From MFD09286-c1 sp963701015 (GTDB taxonomy: Bacteria; Bacteroidota; Bacteroidia; Bacteroidales; DTGW01): a stretch of 64,000 nt of DNA. The position numbers and the translations under genes are program-made. The stretch covers positions 868,001 to 932,000 of the forward strand of contig OY969556.1 of the NCBI GenBank assembly GCA_963701015.1. Reading direction: 5' to 3'. The stretch's first letter is position 1. The number at the start of each line of letters is the position of its first letter. The notes under the pieces are model-generated. The model was not told the DNA's origin and did not search any database. It was given only the letters and a program-made list of their open reading frames with translations. This document shows, piece after piece, positions 1-8,216 of the stretch.

Positions 1-132
1 CAATGCTTCTACACCGTCTTCGGCTACAATAACTTCGTTAGCCAAATTCTTTTCAGCAAGCGCGGCAATGGCTAGCTCAACATCTTTTGGACTGTCGTCC
101 ACGATTAGGATTCTTTTTACTTCAGTATGCAT
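1..132 (-). CDS. Response regulator receiver domain, partial at window edge
   Basis: The minus strand from the ATG at 132 reads MHTEVKRILIVDDSPKDVEL and continues to the window edge (44 codons). This is the N-terminus of a CheY-like receiver domain: a hydrophobic first strand followed by the paired acidic residues DD that bind Mg2+. The phospho-acceptor Asp lies outside the window. The gene starts 21 bp downstream of the histidine kinase stop codon, so the two are almost certainly cotranscribed as a two-component pair. The output domain, if any, cannot be seen; single-domain receivers are common next to phytochrome-like kinases of this type. Confidence 0.88.
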   Translation of the reverse strand, partial: MHTEVKRILIVDDSPKDVELAIAALAEKNLANEVIVAEDGVEAL

Positions 133-153
133 TGTTTTATAATTTTAATGGAT

Positions 154-2667
154 TTAATTAATCGGTATTGTAAAGAAAAATGTAGCGCCTTTATCAATCT
201 CACTCTCAGCCCAGCATGTTCCACCATGTCGGGTTATAATTCTGTTTACATTTGCAAGTCCAATTCCAATTCCCTCAAAATCTCTTGCTTTATGGAGGCG
301 TTGAAATACGCCAAATAGTTTATCGGCGTATTTCATATCAAATCCGGCTCCATTATCTTTTATATAAAATATTGTTTTGTCATTTTCAACTTTACCTCCA
401 ATTTCAACAACGGCTTTTGCCACATTTTTTGAATATTTCAAAGCATTGGAAATAAGATTTACCCAAACCTGGTTGATTAAGGTTTCATCACCTTTAGTAT
501 CGGGAATTTCTGAAATATTTATTTCAATATCCCTAATTGCGATTTCTTCATTAAATGTTTTAAGAACCCTGGAAACCATACTTTTTGAATTAATTCTTGC
601 TCGTTGCATCTCACCACGGCTTAATCTTGAAAATGTTAATAATGCATCTATCAAATTCCCCATTTCACGCGACGATTCTGAAATTATATTTAAATATCTT
701 AATCCTATTTCGTTAAGTTGAGCTGAATTACTTTTAATTAATAAATCAACATAGCCACCAATATGCCGGAGTGGTGCCCGTAAATCGTGCGATACAGAAT
801 AGCTAAATGTTTCAAGTTCCTTATTTGCAGTTTCAAGTTGTTTTGTTCGTTCAATAACTTTCTGTTCCAATGTTTCATTCATCTTTTTTATTTCTTCTTC
901 CGCACGTTTGCGTTCGGTAATATTCTGGCCTTGCGCAATAGTTGCAATAGGCACCAAACCGTCTGGAGACATTATATTGGCAGAATTCCATAAAAGTATT
1001 TGAACTGAACCATCAATATGTAGTATATTTATTTCAACAACATCTAAGCGTTCGCCATTTAATGTATTCTTAATAAGTGCCATCGAACTTTCCCTGGAGT
1101 CCAAAGGAAATAAGATTTCTAATGATTTTTCAATTACGTCTTTTTCAGATCGTCCCGTTAAGGCTTCGAAAGCCTTATTAAAACGTGTAATTTCGTACTG
1201 CATATTCCAAACAATAATTGGTGCATTTGCATAATCAAGTAAATTTTCCAGGTAATCATTAGTTTCCCTTAATGCTTCTTCTGTTCGTTTTTCTTTTTCC
1301 TCATATTGAATTACTTGTTTTTTGTTGGCAATGTTTAATTTTTCCGCCCGCTTTTCATTTTCTATATTTTGAAAAACCTGTTCATTATTGGCAATTATTA
1401 ATTCTTCAGCCCTTTTTACTTTCTCTTTATTTTGAAAGGCGAGTTCCTTATCGGCTATAATTCGTTCTAAAGCCCTTTTTTCTTTCTCTTCATTTTGAAA
1501 TACTAATTCTTTATTGGCTATTATTAGTTCAGATGCCCTTTTTTCTTTTTCTTTATTTTGAAAAATGAGTTCAACATTGGCAATAGATAGTTCAGATGCC
1601 CGCTTTTCCTTCTCTCCGTTTTGGAATTGAAGTTCTTTGTTGGCAACTATTAATTCTGCCGCTCTTTTTTCTTTCTCCTCATTTTGATAAGCAAGCTCTT
1701 TATTGGCAACGTTCAATTCATCGGCCCGTTTTTCTTTCTCCCTGTTTTGAAATGCAAGCTCCTGATTAGCTACAATTAATTCATCTGCTCGTTTTTCTTT
1801 CTCCTTATTTTGGAAAGCAAGCTTTTTATTTGCTATAATTAGTTCAGCTGCGCGCTTTTCTTTCTCTTCATTTTGAAATGCTAGTTCTTTATTCGCAACT
1901 ATCAATTCATTTGCCCGTTTTTCCTTTTCTCCGTTCTGAAAAGCAAGTTCTTTATTAGCTATCATCAGCTCATCTGCCCGCTTTTCCTTTTCCCTGTTTT
2001 GAAATGCAAGCTCTTTGTTAGCTATGCTAAGTTCTTCGGCACGTTTGCCCTTTTCTTTGTTTTGAAAAGCTAGCTTTTTGTTTACAATAATTAATTCTGC
2101 TGCCCGCTTTTCTTTTTCTTCGTTTTGGAAAGCAAGTTCTTTATTTGCAATACTTAGTTCACTTGCCCGCTTTTCCTTTTCTTCATTTTGAAAAGCAAGT
2201 TCTTTGTTGGCCATTATCAATTCATCCGACCGCTTTTCCTTTTCCCTGTTTTGAAACGCAAGTTCTTTATTGGCAATGATTAATTCATCAGCCCGTTTTT
2301 CTTTCTCTTCATTCTGAAAAAGAAGTTCTTTATCGGCAATGAATAATTCAGCAGCGCGTTTTCCTTTTTCTTTATTTTGAAAAGCTAATTCTTTATCGGC
2401 AATTATTAATTCTGCCGCCCTTTTTTCCTTTTCCTCATTGGCAATTATTAACTCGGCGGCACGTTTGCCTTTCTCTTTGTTTTGATAAGCAAGTTCTTTG
2501 TCAGCAATAACCAGTTCTGCTTCCCGTTTTTCTTTCTCTTCATTCTGAAAAATAAGCTTCTTATTAGCTATAACTAACTCAGCATCTCGTTTTCCCTTTT
2601 CTTTATTCTGAAAAGCAAGTTCCTTGTTCGCAATGATTAATTGATCCAACTTTTTTATTTTTTCCAT
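154..2667 (-). CDS. PAS sensor histidine kinase with 22 heptad-based repeats
   Basis: Soluble sensor kinase of 837 aa from the ATG at 2667; an in-frame TTG at 2703 would add 12 residues. After a short leader come 22 tandem repeats with consensus IANKELAFQNEEKEKRAAEL plus one residue. Each is 21 residues (three heptads) except the fourth, which has lost 7 residues. A PAS domain follows (about residues 470-585), then a coiled-coil linker, a HisKA H-box (SVSHDLRAPLRH, His about 627) and a HATPase_c domain with N box (NLISNALKYSKN), G1 (DNGAGFD) and G2 (GIGIGLANV). There are no membrane segments, so it should sense a cytoplasmic signal and phosphorylate the adjacent receiver (1-132). The repeats predict a long coiled coil, which would be a stalk or dimerisation device. 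Its promoter carries the shared 36-nt element. Confidence 0.92.
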   Translation of the reverse strand: MEKIKKLDQLIIANKELAFQNKEKGKRDAELVIANKKLIFQNEEKEKREAELVIADKELAYQNKEKGKRAAELIIANEEKEKRAAELIIADKELAFQNKEKGKRAAELFIADKELLFQNEEKEKRADELIIANKELAFQNREKEKRSDELIMANKELAFQNEEKEKRASELSIANKELAFQNEEKEKRAAELIIVNKKLAFQNKEKGKRAEELSIANKELAFQNREKEKRADELMIANKELAFQNGEKEKRANELIVANKELAFQNEEKEKRAAELIIANKKLAFQNKEKEKRADELIVANQELAFQNREKEKRADELNVANKELAYQNEEKEKRAAELIVANKELQFQNGEKEKRASELSIANVELIFQNKEKEKRASELIIANKELVFQNEEKEKRALERIIADKELAFQNKEKVKRAEELIIANNEQVFQNIENEKRAEKLNIANKKQVIQYEEKEKRTEEALRETNDYLENLLDYANAPIIVWNMQYEITRFNKAFEALTGRSEKDVIEKSLEILFPLDSRESSMALIKNTLNGERLDVVEINILHIDGSVQILLWNSANIMSPDGLVPIATIAQGQNITERKRAEEEIKKMNETLEQKVIERTKQLETANKELETFSYSVSHDLRAPLRHIGGYVDLLIKSNSAQLNEIGLRYLNIISESSREMGNLIDALLTFSRLSRGEMQRARINSKSMVSRVLKTFNEEIAIRDIEINISEIPDTKGDETLINQVWVNLISNALKYSKNVAKAVVEIGGKVENDKTIFYIKDNGAGFDMKYADKLFGVFQRLHKARDFEGIGIGLANVNRIITRHGGTCWAESEIDKGATFFFTIPIN
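1270..2634 (-). repeat. 63-bp tandem repeats (22 units) inside the kinase gene
   Basis: The 1365 bp are made of 21 units of 63 bp plus one 42-bp unit (the fourth from the N-terminus). They encode the 21-residue motif IANKELAFQNEEKEKRAAEL plus one residue, with small variations. DNA copies differ at many third positions, so the array is old or under selection at the protein level rather than a fresh expansion. The total length is exactly 65 times 21 bp, so the short unit lost precisely one heptad and the coiled-coil register is kept. Confidence 0.95.
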
Positions 2668-2780
2668 TTCAATTGCAACAATTTTGATTTGTATTAAAAT
2701 CAATTATAATTTATAACGCTATTTGCCTGATTTTTGTAATTTTAAATGCTTAACCGGTTCGAGAACTGGCTGATAGTTTA

Positions 2781-2846
2781 CAAAGGTGGGTGTATAAATT
2801 GCTTAAAGTGTTACACAACTTTTTAAATAAATTGCATAATTCACAC
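2781..2846 (-). promoter_or_regulatory. Shared stress promoter, copy a (kinase gene)
   Basis: On the minus strand the upstream element runs from 2846 to 2811: GTGTGAATTATGCAA, a variable AT-rich centre, then AAAGTTGTGTAA (36 nt in all). Exactly 30 nt further is the last base of a CACCTTTG box (2788-2781), which fits the Bacteroidota -7 consensus TANNTTTG. It lies upstream of the histidine kinase, with about 105 nt between the -7 box and the ATG at 2667. Four other copies with identical spacing occur at 3848-3913, 7943-8008, 11933-11998 and 14186-14251. Confidence 0.75.
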
Positions 2847-2912
2847 TTTGAATATTCAATGGTTCAAAATATAAAGCTTAGGTAATAAATGACGCAGACT
2901 TATATTGATTGT

Positions 2913-3326
2913 TTAATTGTCTGCCTTTTTAAAAGAAAAATGTTTTAAAACTTTTTCAAGTTCATCTAATTCATGATTAAATTTAATTTTAAACGATTTC
3001 CAGTGTTCTTGTCCTGATTCTGTATAATCATTCAATAACATTTTTAAATCACTTATTTTATAATCTAACCAAACCGATCGTACTTCATGCTCATGATTAT
3101 CTTCGTAACTTAATGCCTTGAAAGCACTAATTCTTTTTTCGCATTCAATAATTTCTTCTTCCGATTCCTTTTTAAATTGTTGAAACGAATTATCGTTCAA
3201 ATCTTCAGTCAAATATTGGTAAGTTTCAATTATATTGTTCTCAGGTAAATTTGTTTCATCCTTTATTCCCGTTGTTTGCTTAATTGCAATTTCTGGTTTC
3301 CGGGAAAAATATTTTGTTTCATTCAT
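2913..3326 (-). CDS. Small acidic helical protein, sll1863-like stress family (tentative)
   Basis: A 137-aa charged protein without signal peptide or membrane segment. The ATG at 3326 is preferred over a TTG three codons upstream. The second half is strongly helical with a pattern of the kind KISDLKMLLNDYTESGQEHW followed by a segment ending FNHELDELEKVLKHF. This layout (charged coiled coil, then a W-x-x-F-K-x-x-F-N-H-E-L-D-E-L block) is what I know from sll1863-type stress-response proteins of Bacteroidota, but I cannot run an alignment, so the family name is tentative. It sits within the stress block, upstream of the kinase in the same orientation. No copy of the shared promoter element is visible directly upstream. 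Confidence 0.72.
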   Translation of the reverse strand: MNETKYFSRKPEIAIKQTTGIKDETNLPENNIIETYQYLTEDLNDNSFQQFKKESEEEIIECEKRISAFKALSYEDNHEHEVRSVWLDYKISDLKMLLNDYTESGQEHWKSFKIKFNHELDELEKVLKHFSFKKADN

Positions 3327-3429
3327 AATTATCAATATATACTTTCAATTTGTTTACATCACTATAATTATACCTGATTTGAATATCTATTATATCGAAA
3401 ATTAGCAATTCATAACAGGTTGAATTATT

Positions 3430-3621
3430 CTAAACATGTTTGTTAAGTAGTCTTTTGCGCTGTTCGGTGAATTTTTCCACATAAGTTTTAAATTCGTTAA
3501 TTTCCTCAACATGCATTAAGGTATGTTTTTCTAATGCTTTATTAGTGTCGGCAATAATAGTAAATAGAGTCAAATATCTGAGATTTGCTATTTCTGAACT
3601 AGTTTGCGATTTTTGTTGCAT
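3430..3621 (-). CDS. Small hypothetical protein (63 aa)
   Basis: A short ATG-started ORF encoding a charged, helix-rich 63-aa protein (begins MQQKSQTSSEIANLRYLTLF, ends in a Lys/Arg-rich tail). I do not recognise a family. It lies in the same orientation between the sll1863-like gene and the Lmo0937-like peptide, with 42 bp to the latter, so it may be cotranscribed with it from the shared promoter at 3848-3913. Its overlap with no other gene and its position in a row of small stress proteins support it; its shortness leaves doubt. Confidence 0.5.
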   Translation of the reverse strand: MQQKSQTSSEIANLRYLTLFTIIADTNKALEKHTLMHVEEINEFKTYVEKFTEQRKRLLNKHV

Positions 3622-3663
3622 TATATTATTTTATATTAACATTAGCGTATTCAATTGAATTAA

Positions 3664-3819
3664 TTAATTAAATCTATTTTTTATAAACCGTATAAACAAT
3701 AGAATAATCGCAATTAACAACAGAAAGTGAATCTTTTTTCCACATATTTCAAAATAATAACATCCTATAATCCAGGTAAAAGTTAAAAACACACTGGCAA
3801 TAAAAAGTGCTTTAGACAT
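3664..3819 (-). CDS. Lmo0937/DUF5670-like small membrane protein (51 aa)
   Basis: Minus-strand ORF of 52 codons from the ATG at 3819 to a TAA at 3664-3666. The protein starts MSKALFIASVFLTFTWIIGC and has a second hydrophobic helix near its end (HFLLLIAIILLFIRFIKNRF). Two hydrophobic helices around a short polar turn, with a central I/V-H-F/L-L-L motif and a basic end, is the layout of the Lmo0937 (DUF5670) membrane peptides often seen in bacterial stress loci. The shared 36-nt promoter element lies 58 nt upstream of its ATG, which supports it as a real gene. Function in this family is unknown. Confidence 0.72.
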   Translation of the reverse strand: MSKALFIASVFLTFTWIIGCYYFEICGKKIHFLLLIAIILLFIRFIKNRFN

Positions 3820-3847
3820 AATTTCACATATCTAAATTATAAGTCAG

Positions 3848-3913
3848 TAAATTTATATAGCGATTAATTATGAAGCATTACACAATTCCAAAATATTTTT
3901 ATATTATTCACAT
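3848..3913 (-). promoter_or_regulatory. Shared stress promoter, copy e (Lmo0937-like gene)
   Basis: On the minus strand the 36-nt element occupies 3913-3878 (ATGTGAATAATATAA at one end, GAATTGTGTAA at the other). At the fixed 30-nt distance the -7 box is the weakest of the five (AAATTTA rather than ACCTTTG). About 20 nt separate the expected transcription start from the ATG at 3819. The element is the most divergent copy but keeps the exact 36-nt length. Confidence 0.62.
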
Positions 3914-3934
3914 ACTTTATCAGGCTATTTAATA

Positions 3935-3963
3935 AAAGAGGAGGCATTAAATGTCTCCTCTTT
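3935..3963 (-). terminator. Rho-independent terminator after the OmpA gene
   Basis: AAAGAGGAG at 3935-3943 pairs perfectly with CTCCTCTTT at 3955-3963; the intervening bases extend the stem by CAT/ATG, leaving a three-base loop. On the minus strand the stem is followed by T-rich sequence. It lies 31 bp after the stop codon of the OmpA-family gene and so ends the ice-binding/OmpA transcript before the promoter of the next gene. Confidence 0.8.
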
Positions 3964-3993
3964 ATTAAAGGTATAAATTGTTTATCAGATTTA

Positions 3994-6057
3994 TTACTTA
4001 CCAGGACTTGGAATTATATCAATAATAACTGTTCTGTTATAAAAGCGTTCTTCAGGATAATTGTTTTCAAATGGAGCTAAGTCCTGATTTTCACCAAAAC
4101 CATATACTTCGTATGTAACATCATTTCTTCCTGCCTTCGTTACCGCATTTTTAATTACTTTATACACATCGTTAGCGCGAGCTTCCGATAATTGTTGGTT
4201 GTGGGCTGAATCTCCTATTATATCGGTATGTCCATGTATAATAACTTTACCATTTATAGGAATACTAGGTGCAACTATTTCAGTAAGATATTTATTATAT
4301 AGAGCAATGGTATTAGATTCATCGAATTCAAAAAGAACTGTATATCTCAATCCTTCTTCTCGTTCTGACGGTTTCCAAAGTACCATATGTGCTGTTGTAT
4401 CTTTAAATACAGTTTTACCATTCAACCTATGACCAATCATGGAGAATTTATAATTGCCTTCCAGACGTTTTCCTAAAACAGCCCTTCCTTTCATATCCAC
4501 ATATTTCTGGATATATGGCCCGAAATTTTTAATTTGTCCTGAATCACCTGTTACTACTACTGACCATGACTTTAATGCTTCAATTCCTGTTACAACTTTA
4601 AATGAAAGATAAGCGTCAATGGGTACTTCCTGTACTGCATTAATATCAACAGGTTTCAATGGGACATTCGGACCAGTCTGATACTCCATGAGAATAGATG
4701 GTGATGTACTCTCGATAGAAACCCTGCGATCACCTTCACGAAGAAGGGCAAGTTGATCATCACTACCTGGTTTTTCAGAGGAAATTTTAGGTTTATTTCG
4801 TCCATCAGTGGCAATTCTCGAAGTATTAATGCCAAATATACCTACAAGGTAACGTTTAACTGACTCTGCCATTTCCTTTCCATCTGCCGGGCCTTTTTCT
4901 GACGATCCAATCAATGTAATAGTGGCTAAAGAATCGCTAACCATACGAGTACCAAGAATATTCAAAATATTATAATAGGCTATTAATTGTCGGTTTGAGC
5001 GACTTATGAGCCTTTTAGGTGTAAATACTTCCAACCTGTCAGTAGTGAAATCTTTCACCTGGTTCTTTGAAAGTAATAGATAACGATCTGGAATATCAGT
5101 TGATCCAACATCGAAAAATATGTAGTTACGAATTGGAAACGTTTCCCTTACCCTGCGTTCGACAGGAACGTTCTTAGGAGCATAAATAGAAAACGTAATT
5201 GCAGTATCTTTTACAGCCATTACTGGAATATTTTCTGCTTCTTTTTCGGGTTTGTTAACCAATCGGCCACGACCGAACTTAAAGGCAATTCCTGCCCTGA
5301 ATGTAGTTACTTCCCATGTTTCCACTGAACGTGGTTTTTGGCCAAAATATGGTTGATATGAAACAAAGGGAGAAAGGAAAAATTGAGTTTTTTTATTCTG
5401 TTTAGAAATAGGAATATCGTATCCGGCTCCAATTTGCATTGATATGAGCATTTTATTTATATTACTAAAGTCCCCATTTACCTTTGGATTAGACACTTGT
5501 TGTGGAAATACGGGATTGGTTCCTTGTTTGTAAGTAAAATCTTTTCCCAAATTAAAAGCCAAACGTGAACCAGCATACAAATAAAAATTTGATTTGAATG
5601 GCGCTATGCGAAAACTTGGCTCAATTGTAATATAGCGAAGGTTTGTAGATAAATCTTCAGGACAGTTGCATGGACTCTTTACTTGTTCAAACGAACCTCT
5701 GCGACTATCATATCCTGCCTGTAACATAATTCCCCAAATTGAATCGGGATTATGATATTCCACAAGTGGGGCAAGAAATGCACCTATCCCGTCTCCATGG
5801 CGAAATGCAGCAGGAACAGTCAAATCTGAATTCAATTCTTGTGTTGTTCCTCGATATAAATTAAAGTTTGCGCCTGCTGCCACACCAAACAACCATACTG
5901 GTTTTGTGTATTGATCAGCTTGGGGCGGAGGAGTTACCTGCGCACTTACCTGAATTCCCGTTAATATAAAAGCACTGAAAATAGTACTTTTAAAAAGCAG
6001 GTTAAAATAGGACCACGTTACGCGTGATCCATTTATTATATTTATAATAGCTTTCAT
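3994..6057 (-). CDS. OmpA-family outer-membrane protein with N-terminal barrel
   Basis: A 687-aa exported protein. The first about 40 residues form a long signal sequence ending near VSA-Q. Residues about 50-270 look like an outer-membrane beta-barrel (alternating aromatic and glycine strands, e.g. FFLSPFVSYQPYFGQ). A middle part (300-470) contains a first degenerate OmpA-like block, and the last 120 residues form a clear OmpA/MotB peptidoglycan-binding domain (VIIHGHTDIIGDSAHNQQLS, then an R near the end of the domain). It should anchor the outer membrane to the cell wall. The gene begins 11 bp after the upstream Ig/ice-binding-like lipoprotein gene, so the two form an operon driven by the shared promoter at 7943-8008. 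Confidence 0.9.
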   Translation of the reverse strand: MKAIINIINGSRVTWSYFNLLFKSTIFSAFILTGIQVSAQVTPPPQADQYTKPVWLFGVAAGANFNLYRGTTQELNSDLTVPAAFRHGDGIGAFLAPLVEYHNPDSIWGIMLQAGYDSRRGSFEQVKSPCNCPEDLSTNLRYITIEPSFRIAPFKSNFYLYAGSRLAFNLGKDFTYKQGTNPVFPQQVSNPKVNGDFSNINKMLISMQIGAGYDIPISKQNKKTQFFLSPFVSYQPYFGQKPRSVETWEVTTFRAGIAFKFGRGRLVNKPEKEAENIPVMAVKDTAITFSIYAPKNVPVERRVRETFPIRNYIFFDVGSTDIPDRYLLLSKNQVKDFTTDRLEVFTPKRLISRSNRQLIAYYNILNILGTRMVSDSLATITLIGSSEKGPADGKEMAESVKRYLVGIFGINTSRIATDGRNKPKISSEKPGSDDQLALLREGDRRVSIESTSPSILMEYQTGPNVPLKPVDINAVQEVPIDAYLSFKVVTGIEALKSWSVVVTGDSGQIKNFGPYIQKYVDMKGRAVLGKRLEGNYKFSMIGHRLNGKTVFKDTTAHMVLWKPSEREEGLRYTVLFEFDESNTIALYNKYLTEIVAPSIPINGKVIIHGHTDIIGDSAHNQQLSEARANDVYKVIKNAVTKAGRNDVTYEVYGFGENQDLAPFENNYPEERFYNRTVIIDIIPSPGK

Positions 6058-6068
6058 ATGTTTAATAA

Positions 6069-7904
6069 TTATGGTTTATTAATTGTATTTGTACTGGTCA
6101 TTACTACTGAACCATTTCTGGCTAGCATTCTGCCCGTTGCTACTGCACCGGAATTCATTGTTATTGAAGTCAAGGCTAACACATTTCCTTGAAATATGGT
6201 ACCGTTCCCTATGGTAGCGGAACGACCTGTTTGCCAAAATATGTTTTTAGCCTGTGCGCCTCCAATAAGTATAATATTACCACCTGCTCCGCCCACAGTA
6301 GTGAAATCTGATGCAATTTGGAATATCCATACTGCATTTACATCACCCTGTGCATCTAATGTTAAATCACCTGATTGAATTAATAAGGTAGAGGTAGATT
6401 TGTAAATACCCGGGGCAAGTGTTTTGCCACCCTGATCGCCCGATACTGTTGCTGGTGCAGGTAAAACTGCTGCTTCTGCAAATAAATACGCATTAGTCAG
6501 GTCCGTTTTGGCCTGTAATAACATTGCTGGAACACCAGGAGGTGAAATATCATCGGAAGCATATATGGCTCCATTTACAATAGTAGCTGGTGGAAATCCT
6601 GTAATTGAAGAGCGAACTCCTGGATATATTCCAACATCCATATTATTAATCACACTCGCGCCTGCATCATTGCTTACTCCAACACCTGCAATAATTCCAA
6701 AGCGGGAAACCGATTTCAAATCAACTACTAATGGCCCCAAAGGATCTATAGTGCTAAAGTTCCATACATAGTTATTGGCAAGTGGAGTACCGGCCATATC
6801 TTTTGCACCAGTCGTTACCGTTGCTGTGTAAGTGGTACCCGACAACAGACTACTTGTGGGTGTGAAAGTTGCTGTAGTTCCTGAATAATTCACAGTACCT
6901 GCAATAGCTGTTGATCCATTCATTAAGGTAAAGTTAGAGTTAGTAATAGTTAAATTATCCATTGCACCACTAAATGTTACAATTAAAACTTTATTAAATG
7001 CAACTCCAGTGGCAGCATTTAATGGATCAACCAAATTTACTGAAGGAGCTATAGTAGTTCCAGTTGTAAATGTCCATGTATTGTCATTTTGAAGACTTAC
7101 TCCGTTAACATTTTTTGCACCTGATGTAATTGTAGCTAAATAAACAGTTCCGGCTGTAAATGGTACAGTTGGTTTAAACGAAGCCATTGTACCAGTGATT
7201 GAAACTGTACCGGCAACTACTGTTGTTCCTTGTTTTACTGTAAAAGTTGTTGTAGTAAGCGTTAACGGATCCATTGGCATACTGAAAGTAGCTGTTACTG
7301 TTTTATTCAGTACTACATCAGTAGTATTGTTTGCGGGATCCATAGAGCTTACTGTTGGCGATGTGGTAGCACCTGTACTAAATGTCCATACATAATTAGC
7401 TTGTAGCGCATTTCCCATTAAATCTTTTATTGAGCTGGAAACAGTAACCGTATAAGTTGTATTGATTGTTAAATTGTTGTTGGGCGTAAAACTCATTGTA
7501 TAATTCGAATTATTATATGCCACATTACCTGCGGTAACAATAGTAGTAGTTTTAGATAAAGCCGTTTTTTTATTGCCGGTAGTATCAGGGCTGGTCATTG
7601 AAAAGGCTGCCTGGCTTATCGTTGCAGGGTTCATCTTTTCATTAAAAGTTACAGTAACAACCTGGTCAATTGGAACGTCGACGGCGAGGTTTACCGGATT
7701 AGTAGATAGTACTTGAGGGCATACACCTACAGTACCTACATTTTCGTCTTTGCAGCCTCCTATAATGGTAGCCAATAAAATGGCTATAAAAGGAATTACT
7801 GATATTAATTTCATCCGATTGTAATTTATTTTCTTGCTATCGGGAACTACTCGCATGGAATTATAGGAACCCATGTTTGTATTTTTTGAACATTCTCGTT
7901 TCAT
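6069..7904 (-). CDS. Lipoprotein with Big_5 Ig-like repeats and DUF3494 ice-binding-like domain
   Basis: A 611-aa secreted protein. A lipoprotein signal (MKLISVIPFIAILLATIIGG followed by Cys) begins at residue 31; the ATG at 7814 is therefore a credible alternative start. After the Cys come three bacterial Ig-like (Big_5/SbsA type) domains of about 105 residues each, recognisable by repeated P-x-N-x-A-x-x-V-x-x-N-K and a closing NYVWNFST-type strand. The last about 215 residues are a DUF3494 (ice-binding-like, beta-helix) domain: LAPGIYKS, then DAQGDVNAVWIFQIASDF, then the K-N-I-F-W-Q and A-T-G-R-M-L-A-R-N-G motifs. The family includes antifreeze proteins and adhesins. The cotranscribed OmpA partner suggests an envelope-attached adhesin or cold/ice factor. 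A shared-element promoter precedes it. Confidence 0.9.
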   Translation of the reverse strand: MKRECSKNTNMGSYNSMRVVPDSKKINYNRMKLISVIPFIAILLATIIGGCKDENVGTVGVCPQVLSTNPVNLAVDVPIDQVVTVTFNEKMNPATISQAAFSMTSPDTTGNKKTALSKTTTIVTAGNVAYNNSNYTMSFTPNNNLTINTTYTVTVSSSIKDLMGNALQANYVWTFSTGATTSPTVSSMDPANNTTDVVLNKTVTATFSMPMDPLTLTTTTFTVKQGTTVVAGTVSITGTMASFKPTVPFTAGTVYLATITSGAKNVNGVSLQNDNTWTFTTGTTIAPSVNLVDPLNAATGVAFNKVLIVTFSGAMDNLTITNSNFTLMNGSTAIAGTVNYSGTTATFTPTSSLLSGTTYTATVTTGAKDMAGTPLANNYVWNFSTIDPLGPLVVDLKSVSRFGIIAGVGVSNDAGASVINNMDVGIYPGVRSSITGFPPATIVNGAIYASDDISPPGVPAMLLQAKTDLTNAYLFAEAAVLPAPATVSGDQGGKTLAPGIYKSTSTLLIQSGDLTLDAQGDVNAVWIFQIASDFTTVGGAGGNIILIGGAQAKNIFWQTGRSATIGNGTIFQGNVLALTSITMNSGAVATGRMLARNGSVVMTSTNTINKP

Positions 7905-7942
7905 TTTAATAAGTTTTATTGTGTGAATGAATTATCACGTTA

Positions 7943-8008
7943 CAAAGGTGGTATGCAAATTTCCGCGAAATGTTACATAACTTTGGCTATAAGTTATATA
8001 ATTCACAC
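7943..8008 (-). promoter_or_regulatory. Shared stress promoter, copy b (ice-binding-like/OmpA operon)
   Basis: The 36-nt element spans 8008-7973 on the minus strand (GTGTGAATTATATAA ... AAAGTTATGTAA) with an internal perfect 7-bp inverted repeat, ATAACTT/AAGTTAT. A CACCTTTG -7 box ends at 7943, exactly 30 nt from the element, and the ATG at 7904 follows after about 30 nt of leader. The sequence between element and -7 box also resembles copy a. Confidence 0.78.
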
Positions 8009-8092
8009 TAAATAATAATTAGCATTATAAGCAGTATTACATTTATGGATAAGGCAAAATAAATATTTTTAAATCGAGTTAAATAAAATCAG

Positions 8093-8106
8093 GCCAAAGC
8101 TTTGGC
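8093..8106. repeat. Perfect 14-bp palindrome
   Basis: GCCAAAGCTTTGGC is a perfect palindrome in the non-coding stretch 8009-8265, between the ice-binding operon promoter and the DUF3788 cassette. It could be a regulator site or part of a boundary of the inserted cassette. The rest of this stretch shows no convincing ORF. Confidence 0.5.
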
Positions 8107-8216
8107 TAAATTCCATGCTGGTTATATTGGGTTTGCTAAGTTCAGTAAGTTTTTGTTATATTTGTGCAACTTGACAAATATTGCAAGCAAATCCCGTACG
8201 CAATTTAGCCGAAAAC

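Noticed and set aside
1270..2634. CRISPR-like regular spacing
   Set aside because: The 63-bp periodicity is inside an open reading frame and the units are nearly identical across their length with no unique spacers, so it is a coding tandem repeat.
3345..3400. Possible sixth copy of the shared promoter element upstream of the sll1863-like gene
   Set aside because: TTACATCAC is present but the second end (TTCACA) and the -7 box at the 30-nt distance are missing.
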